Source: Seiridium cupressi (taxonomy: Eukaryota > Ascomycota > Sordariomycetes > Amphisphaeriales > Sporocadaceae). From it: DNA of 64,000 nucleotides. Shown here in pieces: positions 44,528 to 54,129 of the stretch. Below the pieces are notes generated by a model. That model saw only the letters and a list, made by a program, of their open reading frames with translations. It was not told the origin of the DNA and made no database searches. The translations under genes and the position numbers were made by a program. Each line of letters opens with the position of its first letter. Positions within the stretch are counted from its first letter, which is position 1. The stretch covers positions 411,316 to 475,315 of the forward strand of contig JARVKI010000024.1 of NCBI GenBank assembly GCA_036674765.1. Reading direction: 5' to 3'.

Positions 44528-46756
44528 ATGGCCACAACAACCGTTGAGAAGGGCAAGACGGCCTTCGCATCGCCCAAAGCCTTCAAGGAGGCTATCAAGG
44601 TCGCTGATGCCCCTGCCGAAGGTTCGGCCTACTTCAATAAAGACTTGTTACCGACGCCGCCGGAAAAGAGATCCTGGAACACGCTGCATTTCTTCAGTTA
44701 TTATCTGACTCAAACTTTCTCTTCTGGGTCTTTCAATCTCGGTGCCACGCTCATCTCCATCGGTCTGCAATGGTGGCATGGAATGATTGCGGCAGTCATC
44801 GGCTCTCTGATTCTGAGTGTTGTGGTTATTCTGAATTCTCGAGGCGCAACAAGATACCACGTGGGATTCCCTGTCTATGCGCGGGCTTCTTCTGGGGTTG
44901 GAGGTTCAAAACTGTTCGTCGCTGTCCGGGCATCTGTCGCCGTCATCTACTTCGCAACTCAAAGTTACTATGGTAAGATAAACTATCTTCCCAGCATCCA
45001 ACGATTGCTCAGCTAATTCTCATCAGGTGGAATGATCACGGCAGTTTGCCTTCGAGCCATCTTCGGTTCGTCGTGGCAGAATATTCCCAATACACTCCCG
45101 GCCAGTGCAGGCATCACATCGAAGAACCTGCTGGCATTCTTCATCTTCTGGATCGTGCAGTTTCCCGTGATGTTCCTGCACCCGACGATGCTGCGCCACT
45201 TGTTTGTCGTCAAGGCTGTGTACACTACGGCTACGGTCTTCGCTTTGATGGGCTGGGCCATCCAGAAGAATGGTGGTGCCATTGGCAACTTCAGCTTCAC
45301 CACCACGAATACCGCGCTGAGCGGCGCTGCGCTCGTTTGGCCCATGATCCAGGCTATCAACTCAGTCATGGGTGCGCTCTGCCCGATTCTCATCAACCAG
45401 CCCGATGTGGCTCGATATGCCACGAGCCCGCAGCAAGCCACATGGTCCCAGGCCACCGGTATCCTCGTTTCCAAAGTGGTCGTCATGTTTGTCAGCTGTG
45501 CCACCACTAGTGCCTCGACCGGCTTCCTAGGCAAATCGTACTGGAATTTGTGGGATCTGTATGACGCCATTCTCACCGAGTTCTGGTCACCAGCCGCACG
45601 TGCTGGTATCTTCTTCGTTGCCTTCGGCATGGTGCTTGCGACGATAGCGACCAACGCGGGCAGCAACTCCCTACCTGTCGGCGCCGATAGCAGTGGGCTC
45701 TGGCCGCGTTACATCAACATTATCCGTGGCCAAGTGATCTGCGCCCTCCTTGCACCGCTCTGCGTGCCTTGGAAGATTATCTCAAGCGCGACCTCGTTCC
45801 TGACCTTCCTTGGTTCCTATACTGTGTTCCTAATGCCAATCTGCGGCGTGATGTAAGTGCAACCAAAGCTTCACCTTTTCTTCACCTGAAGGGCCTTGGA
45901 AGATATAGATTTACTGTCTGAATTCGTCCCAGCCGAAGAGTAAGGCCGGATATCGACGTTCTCTAAATCAGCAAGAATCTTTCATTCGTTGTCGAGTAAG
46001 ATAAGTAGCTAACGTGGTCTTCGTAAATAGGGTTATTGACTATTGGATTGTTCGACGTGGCAATTTCCACGTTCCAAGTCTCTTCACGAAGGCTCCCGGA
46101 ACACCATATGCTTGGTACGTACAAAATTGTTCTCTATTCTTTATGTTCCTGCGATATCCATAACGAATGTAGAAAGCTAACCTATGTTTATAGTAAGTAT
46201 TACATGTCTTTATATCGACATTAGTATTTAAGAAATGGCCGATTTCACCGTCCTTAATTTATACAAAAGGAGAAAAAAGGAAATGGAATAAATCCTCTAT
46301 ACGGGAATTTCCCACCAACCTGTAAGAAGATCAAAGAGCTAATATGTTTTTTCTTAACAAGACTTCCACGGGTGGAATCTGCGCGCTGTCGCTGCGTGGG
46401 TCGCCGGTGTTGCATTTACTATACACGGCATTGCCGGGTCCCTTGATCCCACCTCGGTGAACCAAGCATCCAAGAACATGTACAAACTGGGCTTTTTGCT
46501 TTCGTTCTTCATGGGCTCACTTATCTATTACGTACTCAACCTCATCTTTCCCGTACCGATATACCCAGACGAGCGAGTGAGCGAAGGGCTTAACACTTTC
46601 GAGTTCATGGCCGAATCGGAGGGCTTCTTCGCGGGCGAGGGCGTAGAGGATATCAGCGGCGTGCTGGAGGGAAATGAAACCGAGGTTGTGTTGACAAGTC
46701 TTCATGAAGAAAGGTTTGGCAAAATGGATGAGAAGCCCGGCCCAATGGTTGTTTGA
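44528..46756 (+). CDS. NCS1-family nucleobase/allantoin-type permease
   Basis: Exons 44528-44972, 45027-45852, 46031-46113 and 46362-46756 give 582 residues, provided the third intron is removed as a nested twin intron (separate entry). The protein has the NCS1 (Fur/Dal-type) layout. A hydrophilic N-terminus contains LLPTPPEKRSW. Helix 1 has TFSSGSFNLGATLISIGL, followed by RATRYHVGFPVYARASSG-like and YYGG motifs. Later come SYWNLWDLYDAIL and GSNSLPVGAD. GVMVIDYWIVRRGNFHVP precedes the YFHGWNLRA segment of the last helices. About 12 membrane helices are expected. Fungal members carry uracil, uridine, allantoin, thiamine or nicotinamide riboside with H+; the substrate cannot be fixed from sequence. 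The start ATG has CACA at -4 to -1. The tail is acidic. Confidence 0.85.
46114..46361 (+). other. Candidate spliceosomal twin intron ([D1,2] stwintron)
   Basis: Inside the NCS1 gene. The internal intron 46115-46193 has donor GTACGT, branch site GCTAAC at 46176-46181 and acceptor TTTATAG. Its removal places G46114 directly before TAAGTAT (46194 on), creating a fresh GTAAGT donor. The external intron then ends at 46361 (acceptor AACAAG, branch-like GCTAAT at 46338-46343). After both excisions the codons read CCA-TAT-GCT-T|AC-TTC-CAC and the permease frame continues. A single intron 46115-46361 instead gives an immediate TGA, and use of 46193 alone gives a stop at 46222-46224. I therefore infer two consecutive splicing reactions. 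Confidence 0.7.
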
Positions 46757-46972
46757 GTTCGAGAAAAGGCTGTAGCTTTTGGAAATGGGTGATGCCATAC
46801 TGGAATTGATTTGCGGATGGAATGACGACTTCATGATAGATGTACGGTTCAAAGCTTGGTGACGATACCCACAGATAGACGGCAGTTGATAATTAGACTG
46901 TGTTATTGCAGCCTCAGCAATTTTTCCCCTTGCAGAGCCACGCGTTAGGGACCTGTCGCTGGGTGTGCTTAA

Positions 46973-47470
46973 TTGATAAAACTCCCTGTGTTTATGATAA
47001 TCTACATGCGACCCTGCCTTATTTCTAGCCATGGTTCGTCGCTTGTAGTTCTCGGCGGGTTGGAGTTTTGGATTCTAGTTCTGTCGTTTCTTCTTTTTGA
47101 CCCGAGCAGACTGGTCAAACTGGAGTCTGGGCAGAATACCGTCTGGGCGGTCCTGGTCGTGACTTTCGTTCTGGCTACCATACGCCTTGGACTCCGCATC
47201 TCCAGTCGATTCCCGAAGAAGGCAGCGTTCTGGTGGGATGACTTCTTTGCGGCCGGGTGTTATGAATCCCGAGCACAATCAGCCGTCGAGTCGGTCATTT
47301 TCTTGAGCGCATGGGCTATACCTCATTTTCTCATATATATACTGGTCTTGAACATGAGAGGTATACATACTGTATGGAGGCAAGATCCACTTGTAATCAC
47401 TTTTGGGATAGATTGTTGCGTTGCTTTTCTTGCAGAAATACCCCATTGTAACGTTTTGTCTTCAATGTAG
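46973..47470 (+). pseudogene. Truncated rhodopsin-domain (Pth11-like) membrane protein fragment
   Basis: The frame contains VWAVLVVTFVLATIRLGLRISSRF followed by FWWDDFFAAGC, the R-x-x-R...WDD pattern of the fungal rhodopsin-domain membrane family. Only about 70 residues are recognisable. The six or so further helices of the family (about 250-350 residues) are missing, the frame runs into unrelated sequence, and the cupin gene begins 70 bases on. I read it as a remnant. A first exon of a split gene is unlikely given the short distance. Confidence 0.35.
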
Positions 47471-47540
47471 ATATAGAATACTGTATTAACCAGCATTACA
47501 TGATCTGCATTATTGTTGAGAGCCACCTCCTAGCTTGGCT

Positions 47541-48092
47541 TTAATTTTCTTCCGGCCACTCGATGGACTCGCCCAACTTCTCGCCCTTGATCACCAGCGG
47601 TTCACTCGAAGATTGCACAAAGAAAACCCTGGCAGTGTCCGTAGGATGAACGTTTCGCCATGCATGCTTAGTTCCACGCTGGACTACATGATCGCCGGGC
47701 TTCAGCAACCTGGACTCCCCGGAATCTAGCAAAAGTTCCAGCTCGCCCGAGATGAGGACCGCAAAGTCGATCGACGCGGTTCTGTGATGCACCGCCGGGG
47801 CGCCGGGCAAAAAGTCGACAAAGCGCGCGACTGTGGTTCCGTCCTCAAGTAGGCCGGCATGGGGAGGTTGCTTCTTCATAGCTTTGAGATCCGCGCCGCC
47901 ATTCATCTGGATGGGTGTCTGCGTTTGCAGGAATGTGTCGTATAGGAGGATTCCCGGTAGGACTGTAGACGAGACGTCCTCCTCAAAACCCGTGTTGAAG
48001 ACTCCCTTGCCCTCGCCATCGTGATCCGTGATGTATCGCTTGGGTCTCCCCAGCTCCGACACGGTCATTGTCCCATTGGCGTCCTTCTCCAT
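47541..48092 (-). CDS. Cupin-domain protein
   Basis: 183 residues from the ATG at 48090-48092 (MEKDANGTMTV); the next M (48066-48068, MTVSELGRPKRYI) is an equally plausible start, and an ATG at 48123-48125 is less likely. The C-terminal 110 residues form one small beta-barrel cupin: HHRTASIDFAVLISGELELLLD is cupin motif 1 (only part of the classical His/Glu metal ligands) and LKPGDHVVQRGTKHAW is motif 2 with its histidine. Single-domain fungal cupins of this form often sit next to oxidoreductases or hydrolases in catabolic or secondary-metabolite clusters; function unknown. It is the last gene of the candidate cluster, on the minus strand and convergent with the permease. Confidence 0.75.
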   Translation of the reverse strand: MEKDANGTMTVSELGRPKRYITDHDGEGKGVFNTGFEEDVSSTVLPGILLYDTFLQTQTPIQMNGGADLKAMKKQPPHAGLLEDGTTVARFVDFLPGAPAVHHRTASIDFAVLISGELELLLDSGESRLLKPGDHVVQRGTKHAWRNVHPTDTARVFFVQSSSEPLVIKGEKLGESIEWPEEN

Positions 48093-48797
48093 GCTCGAAA
48101 GTTCGGTCGTGGAATCCAAGAACAAGTGATTCAGCAGCGTCTAGTGTAATAAGATCAAAGCTGGCTGACTTTGCGTGATGATGTGGTGGAAATCTGTGAG
48201 TTTCGTTGAAACCATGGCAAAGGCGAGCACGCCGTCCAGCAGTGATTGGTACTTCAATACTGTCTACTACTAGTCTGGAACCTAGGGGCTTGCTTCCCGT
48301 GAGCCCTACCTGCATCATTCGAGAGGGTCCTGGGTGCCGCATTGGGAACTAAAGTTAGGAGCTGGAATGTTCCGTAGACACTAGAACCACCGTTCGTAGT
48401 CTCGGATGCATGTTCCAGTTGCGTGTTGGATTCGCCTTGAGAAGAGGGTCGGACTAACTAGCGCAGCGCAGCCCCTTTTCCCAATTTGGGTCTAAATAGG
48501 TAACACAGTTTGCGGTAGGAATAACCTCCGCATACACTAAAGCCGCAAATTGGACAATTAGGTAACATCTCCATAGATCAGACCCCATTTGCATCATAGA
48601 TATTCGAGGACGCCTTCTTGTAATATCTGGTTCGCCAAGGCATCACGGAAATACCTGCAAAGACGCGAGTTGTAGTGTGAGAACAGGTTTGGCGTCGACG
48701 CAGAACCAGAGACTCCAAAAGCTGCATAACGTAAAATTAACACAGACAATTGAGATGCGCTGAGATGGACGTTGAAATCTCGCCTAGATGACCTCGA
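48093..48797. other. 0.7 kb intergenic region
   Basis: Promoter region of the cupin gene and 3' flank of the TFIIIC subunit gene. No further gene is seen. Confidence 0.5.
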
Positions 48798-51700
48798 TTA
48801 ACAGACAAGCCACCGCTCAGCAATATCCCTGACTGCCTCTAGATCGCCCCCGATCAGACAGCACTGCTGCAGGTTGAATGCGGCTTCCCGAGCCAAGTCC
48901 TCATTTCCCGCCTCCTCGCTCTCGACCTCACGAAACACTCTTCTGTAGTATTCCGCGGCTAGATGAGCAAGGCCAACTGCATGATAACTTCTTGCCAAGT
49001 TATAGTGCGCCTCCTGCCTCTGCCCTGCTGTCATGGCCATTGCCAGCTTCTTGTCATAGTAGCGGTGCAGGAACAACAAACCTTGCGTAATGGATTGCTG
49101 CCTGTTCTCCGTCTGCCGCTTAAGACCATAGTGTAGATATGCCTGTCCGATGCTGATATTGACCATGAGGTTGTCTGGATCCAGCGCGGCAGCTCGTACA
49201 AAGTAATTCAACGCAAAGGTGAAACTGTTCGAAATGAACAGGATGTGACCGTATAGCATCAACAGCTGCACGTCCTGCTCCTTTCCTGGATACGTCTTGG
49301 TATCGAATTGCTCGAGGATTTTGGTTTTCTGGTCCGAAGGAATGAGTTTGGCATCCATCATCTTGATTTGCCGCAGCGTAAACTTCTGGACTTTGGAATG
49401 TGCAAACCAGGTCCCTGATGAGTGGACCAGTCTGCCGAGGGCAGCGTACATGCGAAACGCGTCCGAGCAGAACTGATAAGCGGCCATGAAACTTCGCGCC
49501 ACCTCAACAACAGTCTCCTCATCTCTGCCACGCACAGCGCAAGCCGCTTTCGCGATGTTTGCCAAAAATTTGTCATCGGGGTTCTCGAAGAAAACATTGG
49601 CCGCCAAAGCGGCATCACAGACGTCGTACGACTCTTTGATACGGCCAGAATAAGCAAGACTTAGGGCATACTCCAGAAATAGGTCGAGCCATTCCGAGAA
49701 TTCCACATTTCTGTAGCTTACTGTGGTTTCGAGCAGCTTGCGGGAGCTAATGGCAGACTGCTGTGCGTCCACCTCGCCTCTAAGCCGCTGTACCATCTTA
49801 AGAAGATGGGGATTGGCCGACGACGCAGAATCGTCCTTTTTCAAACCCATCTGAGCCAGATATCTGTCCCAGGGGTAGAAGGCCTTGAAGGACCGGAAAT
49901 CGTCGACAAGTGTTTTTGCAGCCGCCATCCAAGCCATGCCCGGCCCATGCTCGGAATTCAGTCTTTCCTCGCGGACGACACTCCATTTCTCGGCTAGATA
50001 GGCTGATCTTCGCTCCTCTTCAAGTTTGCGATCCTCATCAAGAGCAAACAGCAACGGTCTGGTGCGACTGGTTCTCTCTCTTGGCTGCTTTCCCTCGCCT
50101 GCTTGACGAGGTTTCCTGAGGCCAGGCGGCTTTCTTTCTCGAGGAGGGCGAGGTTCTTGGGGAGGCCTCTCCAAAATTGGCTTTGGTGCGAGATTTCGTA
50201 TGATTCTTGGTCTGGCTTCTCTCCGAGGAGGCTCGACCCCTGAGGCCCCAGATTCCTCCTTCTGCTCCCTTTCAATGCCCATGGCTTCTTCGAGGAGATA
50301 CAGGGCCTCCTCATTCTTTCTCGCAGCCTCATACATTCTGGCAAGCTCATAACGTGCGTTGATGCGAACATCCGACGGCGTATCGTCAAAGTCAAGAGCT
50401 GCTGTGAAACACTCTTCCGCCTGTCTTCTATCCTCAATCTCCAAATAACATTTGCCAGCGCGAAACAGTGACAGAGCGTCAAGAAGATCCTCTTGCCGTC
50501 GCAGTGGCTCATAGAAGGGCAGGGCTTTGGTCAGTCTTTTGGTCTCATACAATGTCGAGGCCACTTCCAGAAAGAGCTCAGATTGCTGCGAGTCATCGTC
50601 CGAGTCATTTATATCGGCAGGATCTAGGAACTCGAGGTGCTGCATCGCCTCTCCGTCGGTGGTCCGATCCAACCTTAGCCGGCAAAGAGCCAGATTGACT
50701 CTGAGACGCAAAGCAAGACTTGCGCCATAAGATTCGGCTGGGTACTTATTTGCATCAAACTCGGGAATATCTTTGCGACGCTCGTCTCCAATGTCCCACT
50801 CACGATCGTCCTCCATGCTATCCCAGAAGGCGTCTTCGTGGCGACCTAGAAGCCATCTCGCTAATGACCGGGTGGCATGCAACGCTGCTCCATACTGATC
50901 GAGATGAAGTAGCAGGGCTGTATAGGTGAATGCATCATCCCAGGTGAAGGGCAGCTCTTCGTTCATGCCACCCATAGGATACTCGGTTTGATAATGATCA
51001 ATAGCGCGCTGGTATGCGTCTCGCGCCTCCCACCGTTGCCTGTCGGAATACCTCCTAAGGTTCTCAAATAGTTGTACGGAAGCATCAGCTAGACCTCGGA
51101 GCGCAAGAAGATCATACGATGTCCGCTCGATGATCCACTTGTACTCGGATACTGCTTGCTTAAAACTTTGTCTGGTTAGATAAAGGGCAGCACGAGTCTG
51201 ACGGACGCCAATGTTATCAGGCTGAATCTTGATGGCCTGGGAAAACGTCATGATGGCAATTTTCAGTGTATCTTCAGCATCGTCTGGTTCTGCTTCAATT
51301 AGTTCTAGCGCAAATCGACCACAATCCAACCAAGCGTCAAGTATCTTGGGCTGTAAGTGAGCCGCGCACACAGCGGCTGTAAGACTTTGCTTGTACTCTT
51401 CTCTCTCGCGCAGAATCTCGGACAGCAGAGACCAAGAGCGGTGTATCTCCGCATTGAGTCTAATGGCGTCGTTGACCTGGTGAAGGGCCTCATCTAGGTC
51501 GCCACCCATGAATGCATTTGTAGCGGCGCTGAGTCGCAGTTTTACATCACCGGTGGGTTCGGCAGGCTTGCGAGGACCTCTCTTGATAATCTTCTTCTGG
51601 CGAGGCTGCTGCTGTTCTCCGCGAAACTGAGCTAGGAGGCTCTTCTCATTTCCACCGGCTGCGAAGCTTCGGACAGAATCCTCGAAAGTTGCTAAGTTGT

Positions 51701-53057
51701 TCTGCATAGCCAACAGAGGATCATCACCCATATCGTCCTCCAAGTCGACATCATCTTCTTCATCTTCAACCTCTGACGCAGAATTGTTGTCATGTTGATG
51801 GGATAACGCTTGCGGTACTCCCCCCATCGTGAGCTGTGATTGTCGAGCATCCTGAATACTACTGAACCCCGACATTGCAGGAGCATGTGCCAACTCCTGA
51901 AGCTCGGAGGGAGGATTTGTGTGGGGATGAACGTGTTGTTCGCCACCATCTGAACGCGAATGAATGCGTTGCATTTGAACTGCACCGTACGTTTTTCCGG
52001 GTGTGATGGGATATGATGAGGGCTGTTGGTGCTGAGCAGTTGGTGCTTGGTGGCTGACTTGCTCCTGTGTTTGAGCTGCTATGAAATGGGGTCCAGTATA
52101 ATACGGCGTCTTAGAAGCCTCCTGAACATTATTCATTGAGGGATATGTGCCAGTCGTGGAAATTGGAGGAGGAGGGCTCTTAGCCGGGATCACTTTGTGT
52201 TGTCCATCTACGTATTGTGGCCCGAGATGTTGTGACGGGAGTTGGAACGTCTCGCCTTGGTGACCAACATGCGGTACAATGGGAGGGTTATGCTGGGAAG
52301 CGAGGGCTTCAGGACGAGGTTGGATAGCTGGTAGCAACGGCGACGGCGATATAGGCACGTTCGAATCCATATGTGTGTGGGAGTCCTGACTAGCGAGGGA
52401 AGCCTGACGCGCTCGGCCTCTCCCTCTGCCCCTGCCTCGTCCAGCGCTTGTGCCTCTGGCTCTTCCACTTGCTCTACCTCTACCGCGGCCTCTTCCTCTC
52501 ACACTGGACGTGGATGAACGCCGCTGACGCTTCGGTGCGGGCTCTTGAGTCTCCACACTAGTGCGAAAGCCATCTGGGGTCTCTTCAGCGATACCTCCTA
52601 CCGTCTGCACGCCGGAAGGCATCATGGGTGCCAGGGCTTGCTGAGAACTCTGGTGCATAGGCTGGGAGGCTAGAGGAACACGTGAAGCTGTGTAATCTTG
52701 TGTTGGCATATTCTGTGTCTCCTGTGGCACTTTTCCAGCAGAATGCTGCGCGACCGAATTAGGTAACCCTCCCAAAGGTGTCGGAGAGAATATGTGCTGT
52801 GTTTGCAGGACAGATTGCGGACTTGGCGCAATATGAGGCAGAGGCGGAGGAGCTGGCGGTCTCGTCGAGTGTGGCGATTGCCACGAACTTGATGCAGCGC
52901 CATCAGCTTTTGAAGTTCCCATCGGCGGACCCGGAATCTCGCTTGGTTGAGGTGGTAGTTGTGCGGGCGCAGGAGCGAGAGCTGGAGGTGCAGCCGTCGC
53001 ATTATTGCGAGCCATGATCTGCCTAGCAATGTAGGCGGGATCAAGAGAGGGCTTCAT
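48798..53057 (-). CDS. sfc4: RNA polymerase III factor TFIIIC TPR subunit (Tfc4/Sfc4-like)
   Basis: One uninterrupted minus-strand frame; I take the ATG at 53055-53057 (MKPSLDPAYIARQIMARNN), giving 1419 residues. An ATG 150 bases upstream in frame is the alternative. The first 400-450 residues are disordered, rich in Pro/Gln/Ser with an RGRGRG stretch, then an acidic box (EVEDEEDDVDLEDDMGDDP). From about residue 500 on, the protein is TPR-like: repeated helical pairs such as AFMGGDLDEALHQVNDAIRL, IAIMTFSQAIKIQPDNIGV and the block around FRAGKCYLEIEDRRQAEECF. The overall shape matches the 131-kDa tau131 subunit of TFIIIC, which bridges TFIIIC on the A box to TFIIIB. Nuclear, essential in yeast. 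Confidence 0.85.
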   Translation of the reverse strand: MKPSLDPAYIARQIMARNNATAAPPALAPAPAQLPPQPSEIPGPPMGTSKADGAASSSWQSPHSTRPPAPPPLPHIAPSPQSVLQTQHIFSPTPLGGLPNSVAQHSAGKVPQETQNMPTQDYTASRVPLASQPMHQSSQQALAPMMPSGVQTVGGIAEETPDGFRTSVETQEPAPKRQRRSSTSSVRGRGRGRGRASGRARGTSAGRGRGRGRGRARQASLASQDSHTHMDSNVPISPSPLLPAIQPRPEALASQHNPPIVPHVGHQGETFQLPSQHLGPQYVDGQHKVIPAKSPPPPISTTGTYPSMNNVQEASKTPYYTGPHFIAAQTQEQVSHQAPTAQHQQPSSYPITPGKTYGAVQMQRIHSRSDGGEQHVHPHTNPPSELQELAHAPAMSGFSSIQDARQSQLTMGGVPQALSHQHDNNSASEVEDEEDDVDLEDDMGDDPLLAMQNNLATFEDSVRSFAAGGNEKSLLAQFRGEQQQPRQKKIIKRGPRKPAEPTGDVKLRLSAATNAFMGGDLDEALHQVNDAIRLNAEIHRSWSLLSEILREREEYKQSLTAAVCAAHLQPKILDAWLDCGRFALELIEAEPDDAEDTLKIAIMTFSQAIKIQPDNIGVRQTRAALYLTRQSFKQAVSEYKWIIERTSYDLLALRGLADASVQLFENLRRYSDRQRWEARDAYQRAIDHYQTEYPMGGMNEELPFTWDDAFTYTALLLHLDQYGAALHATRSLARWLLGRHEDAFWDSMEDDREWDIGDERRKDIPEFDANKYPAESYGASLALRLRVNLALCRLRLDRTTDGEAMQHLEFLDPADINDSDDDSQQSELFLEVASTLYETKRLTKALPFYEPLRRQEDLLDALSLFRAGKCYLEIEDRRQAEECFTAALDFDDTPSDVRINARYELARMYEAARKNEEALYLLEEAMGIEREQKEESGASGVEPPRREARPRIIRNLAPKPILERPPQEPRPPRERKPPGLRKPRQAGEGKQPRERTSRTRPLLFALDEDRKLEEERRSAYLAEKWSVVREERLNSEHGPGMAWMAAAKTLVDDFRSFKAFYPWDRYLAQMGLKKDDSASSANPHLLKMVQRLRGEVDAQQSAISSRKLLETTVSYRNVEFSEWLDLFLEYALSLAYSGRIKESYDVCDAALAANVFFENPDDKFLANIAKAACAVRGRDEETVVEVARSFMAAYQFCSDAFRMYAALGRLVHSSGTWFAHSKVQKFTLRQIKMMDAKLIPSDQKTKILEQFDTKTYPGKEQDVQLLMLYGHILFISNSFTFALNYFVRAAALDPDNLMVNISIGQAYLHYGLKRQTENRQQSITQGLLFLHRYYDKKLAMAMTAGQRQEAHYNLARSYHAVGLAHLAAEYYRRVFREVESEEAGNEDLAREAAFNLQQCCLIGGDLEAVRDIAERWLVC

Positions 53058-54129
53058 TGTGGACGATCTCCTATGTAGTATGCTGAGACGATGATGCAGA
53101 TTTGTTGTGTACCTATTCTGTCCGACTGCCAAATGGTTGACTGGTTGGTCACCAAACTCAGGGCTGGAGAAATCGTGCTTGTCAACCGAACGGAGAGTCC
53201 CAAACACAGCTTCTATGGGAATAAAGAGTCACGACAACAAACGGCCGAGCGCAAACGGTTGTGCGACCGCTCTGAAAGATGGAAGTTGTCTTGGCCTCTC
53301 TAGCACTCGCTGTCGCAATTGAGAAGTTTATGCAGCCGTCAGTGCATCCACCTCTTACATCAGCCAAACCCTCGAATTCGAAGCTGACTCGATGCCAAAA
53401 CGAAACCCTGGGGTTCGCCTTGACTACAGCCAAATTCTATCAAATCCAGTGACCTCAGGTGCTCCCACTCATCCAGCCCCAATGGTCAACAACGTCCGTC
53501 TAAGCCGTGACATCAATGACATGCTCCGTGAATGTCATGACATTTCCTCTTTGAATCACTCTGTCGCGTAGGCTCAGGAAGTCGAACTGTTGGCTGGAGT
53601 TGGGGATGCCAGTTGATTTCCGAGGTCCCTGGTGTATGGGTCGTGCTGGTTAATGATCTGCTTCTACTTGGCTTCAGTGTGCAGTCTTCAAGAAATGCGT
53701 CGTTTGCAATTGTGGAACGTAATTGGGCGGATGTCAGCTGCTGGCAGCTGTTGCAGAAATCTTTCCCCACTTTGTAATAAACATCATTAAAAATGAAGTT
53801 TTTCAATTATTGAATAAAGTTGGTGAGAAAAAATTTAATTAATAAGACTGTAAAGATATATGAGTAGTCTTTATAGGGGGGAAATTATTTACCATCTATA
53901 TGTCTATATTATGATGGATGGCGTTGCTATTAACTAGCTAAAAGTTACAGGCGGGATACGCGTAGATTGACTGGCTGAAATAAGCTGGTTAGGTACGTAC
54001 CCAAGAGCTCCTCCACCAAGGCAAATAGGCAAGGAGCTTGGAGGCCAGCTTCAGGTTTTTCATAAATCTGACCGTATGGTACTGCAAAGCCTGCAACTGG
54101 ATTAGAACCATAACAAATATACCTATTCA
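53058..54129. other. 1.1 kb intergenic region, AT-rich at its end
   Basis: Promoter and leader of the TFIIIC subunit gene at the low-coordinate side. The stretch 53780-53930 is strikingly AT-rich compared with the rest of the window. No gene recognised. Confidence 0.5.

Noticed and set aside
46173..46193. A micro-exon between 46176 and 46192 in place of the twin intron
   Set aside because: It can be made to fit the frame only with a weak acceptor inside the branch site and inserts residues not expected before the WNLRA segment; the branch site GCTAAC plus TTTATAG reads far better as an intron end.
46115..46361. A single ordinary intron in the NCS1 gene
   Set aside because: It would join TG to AC and give an in-frame TGA, truncating the permease before its last helices; the nested model keeps a family-like protein.
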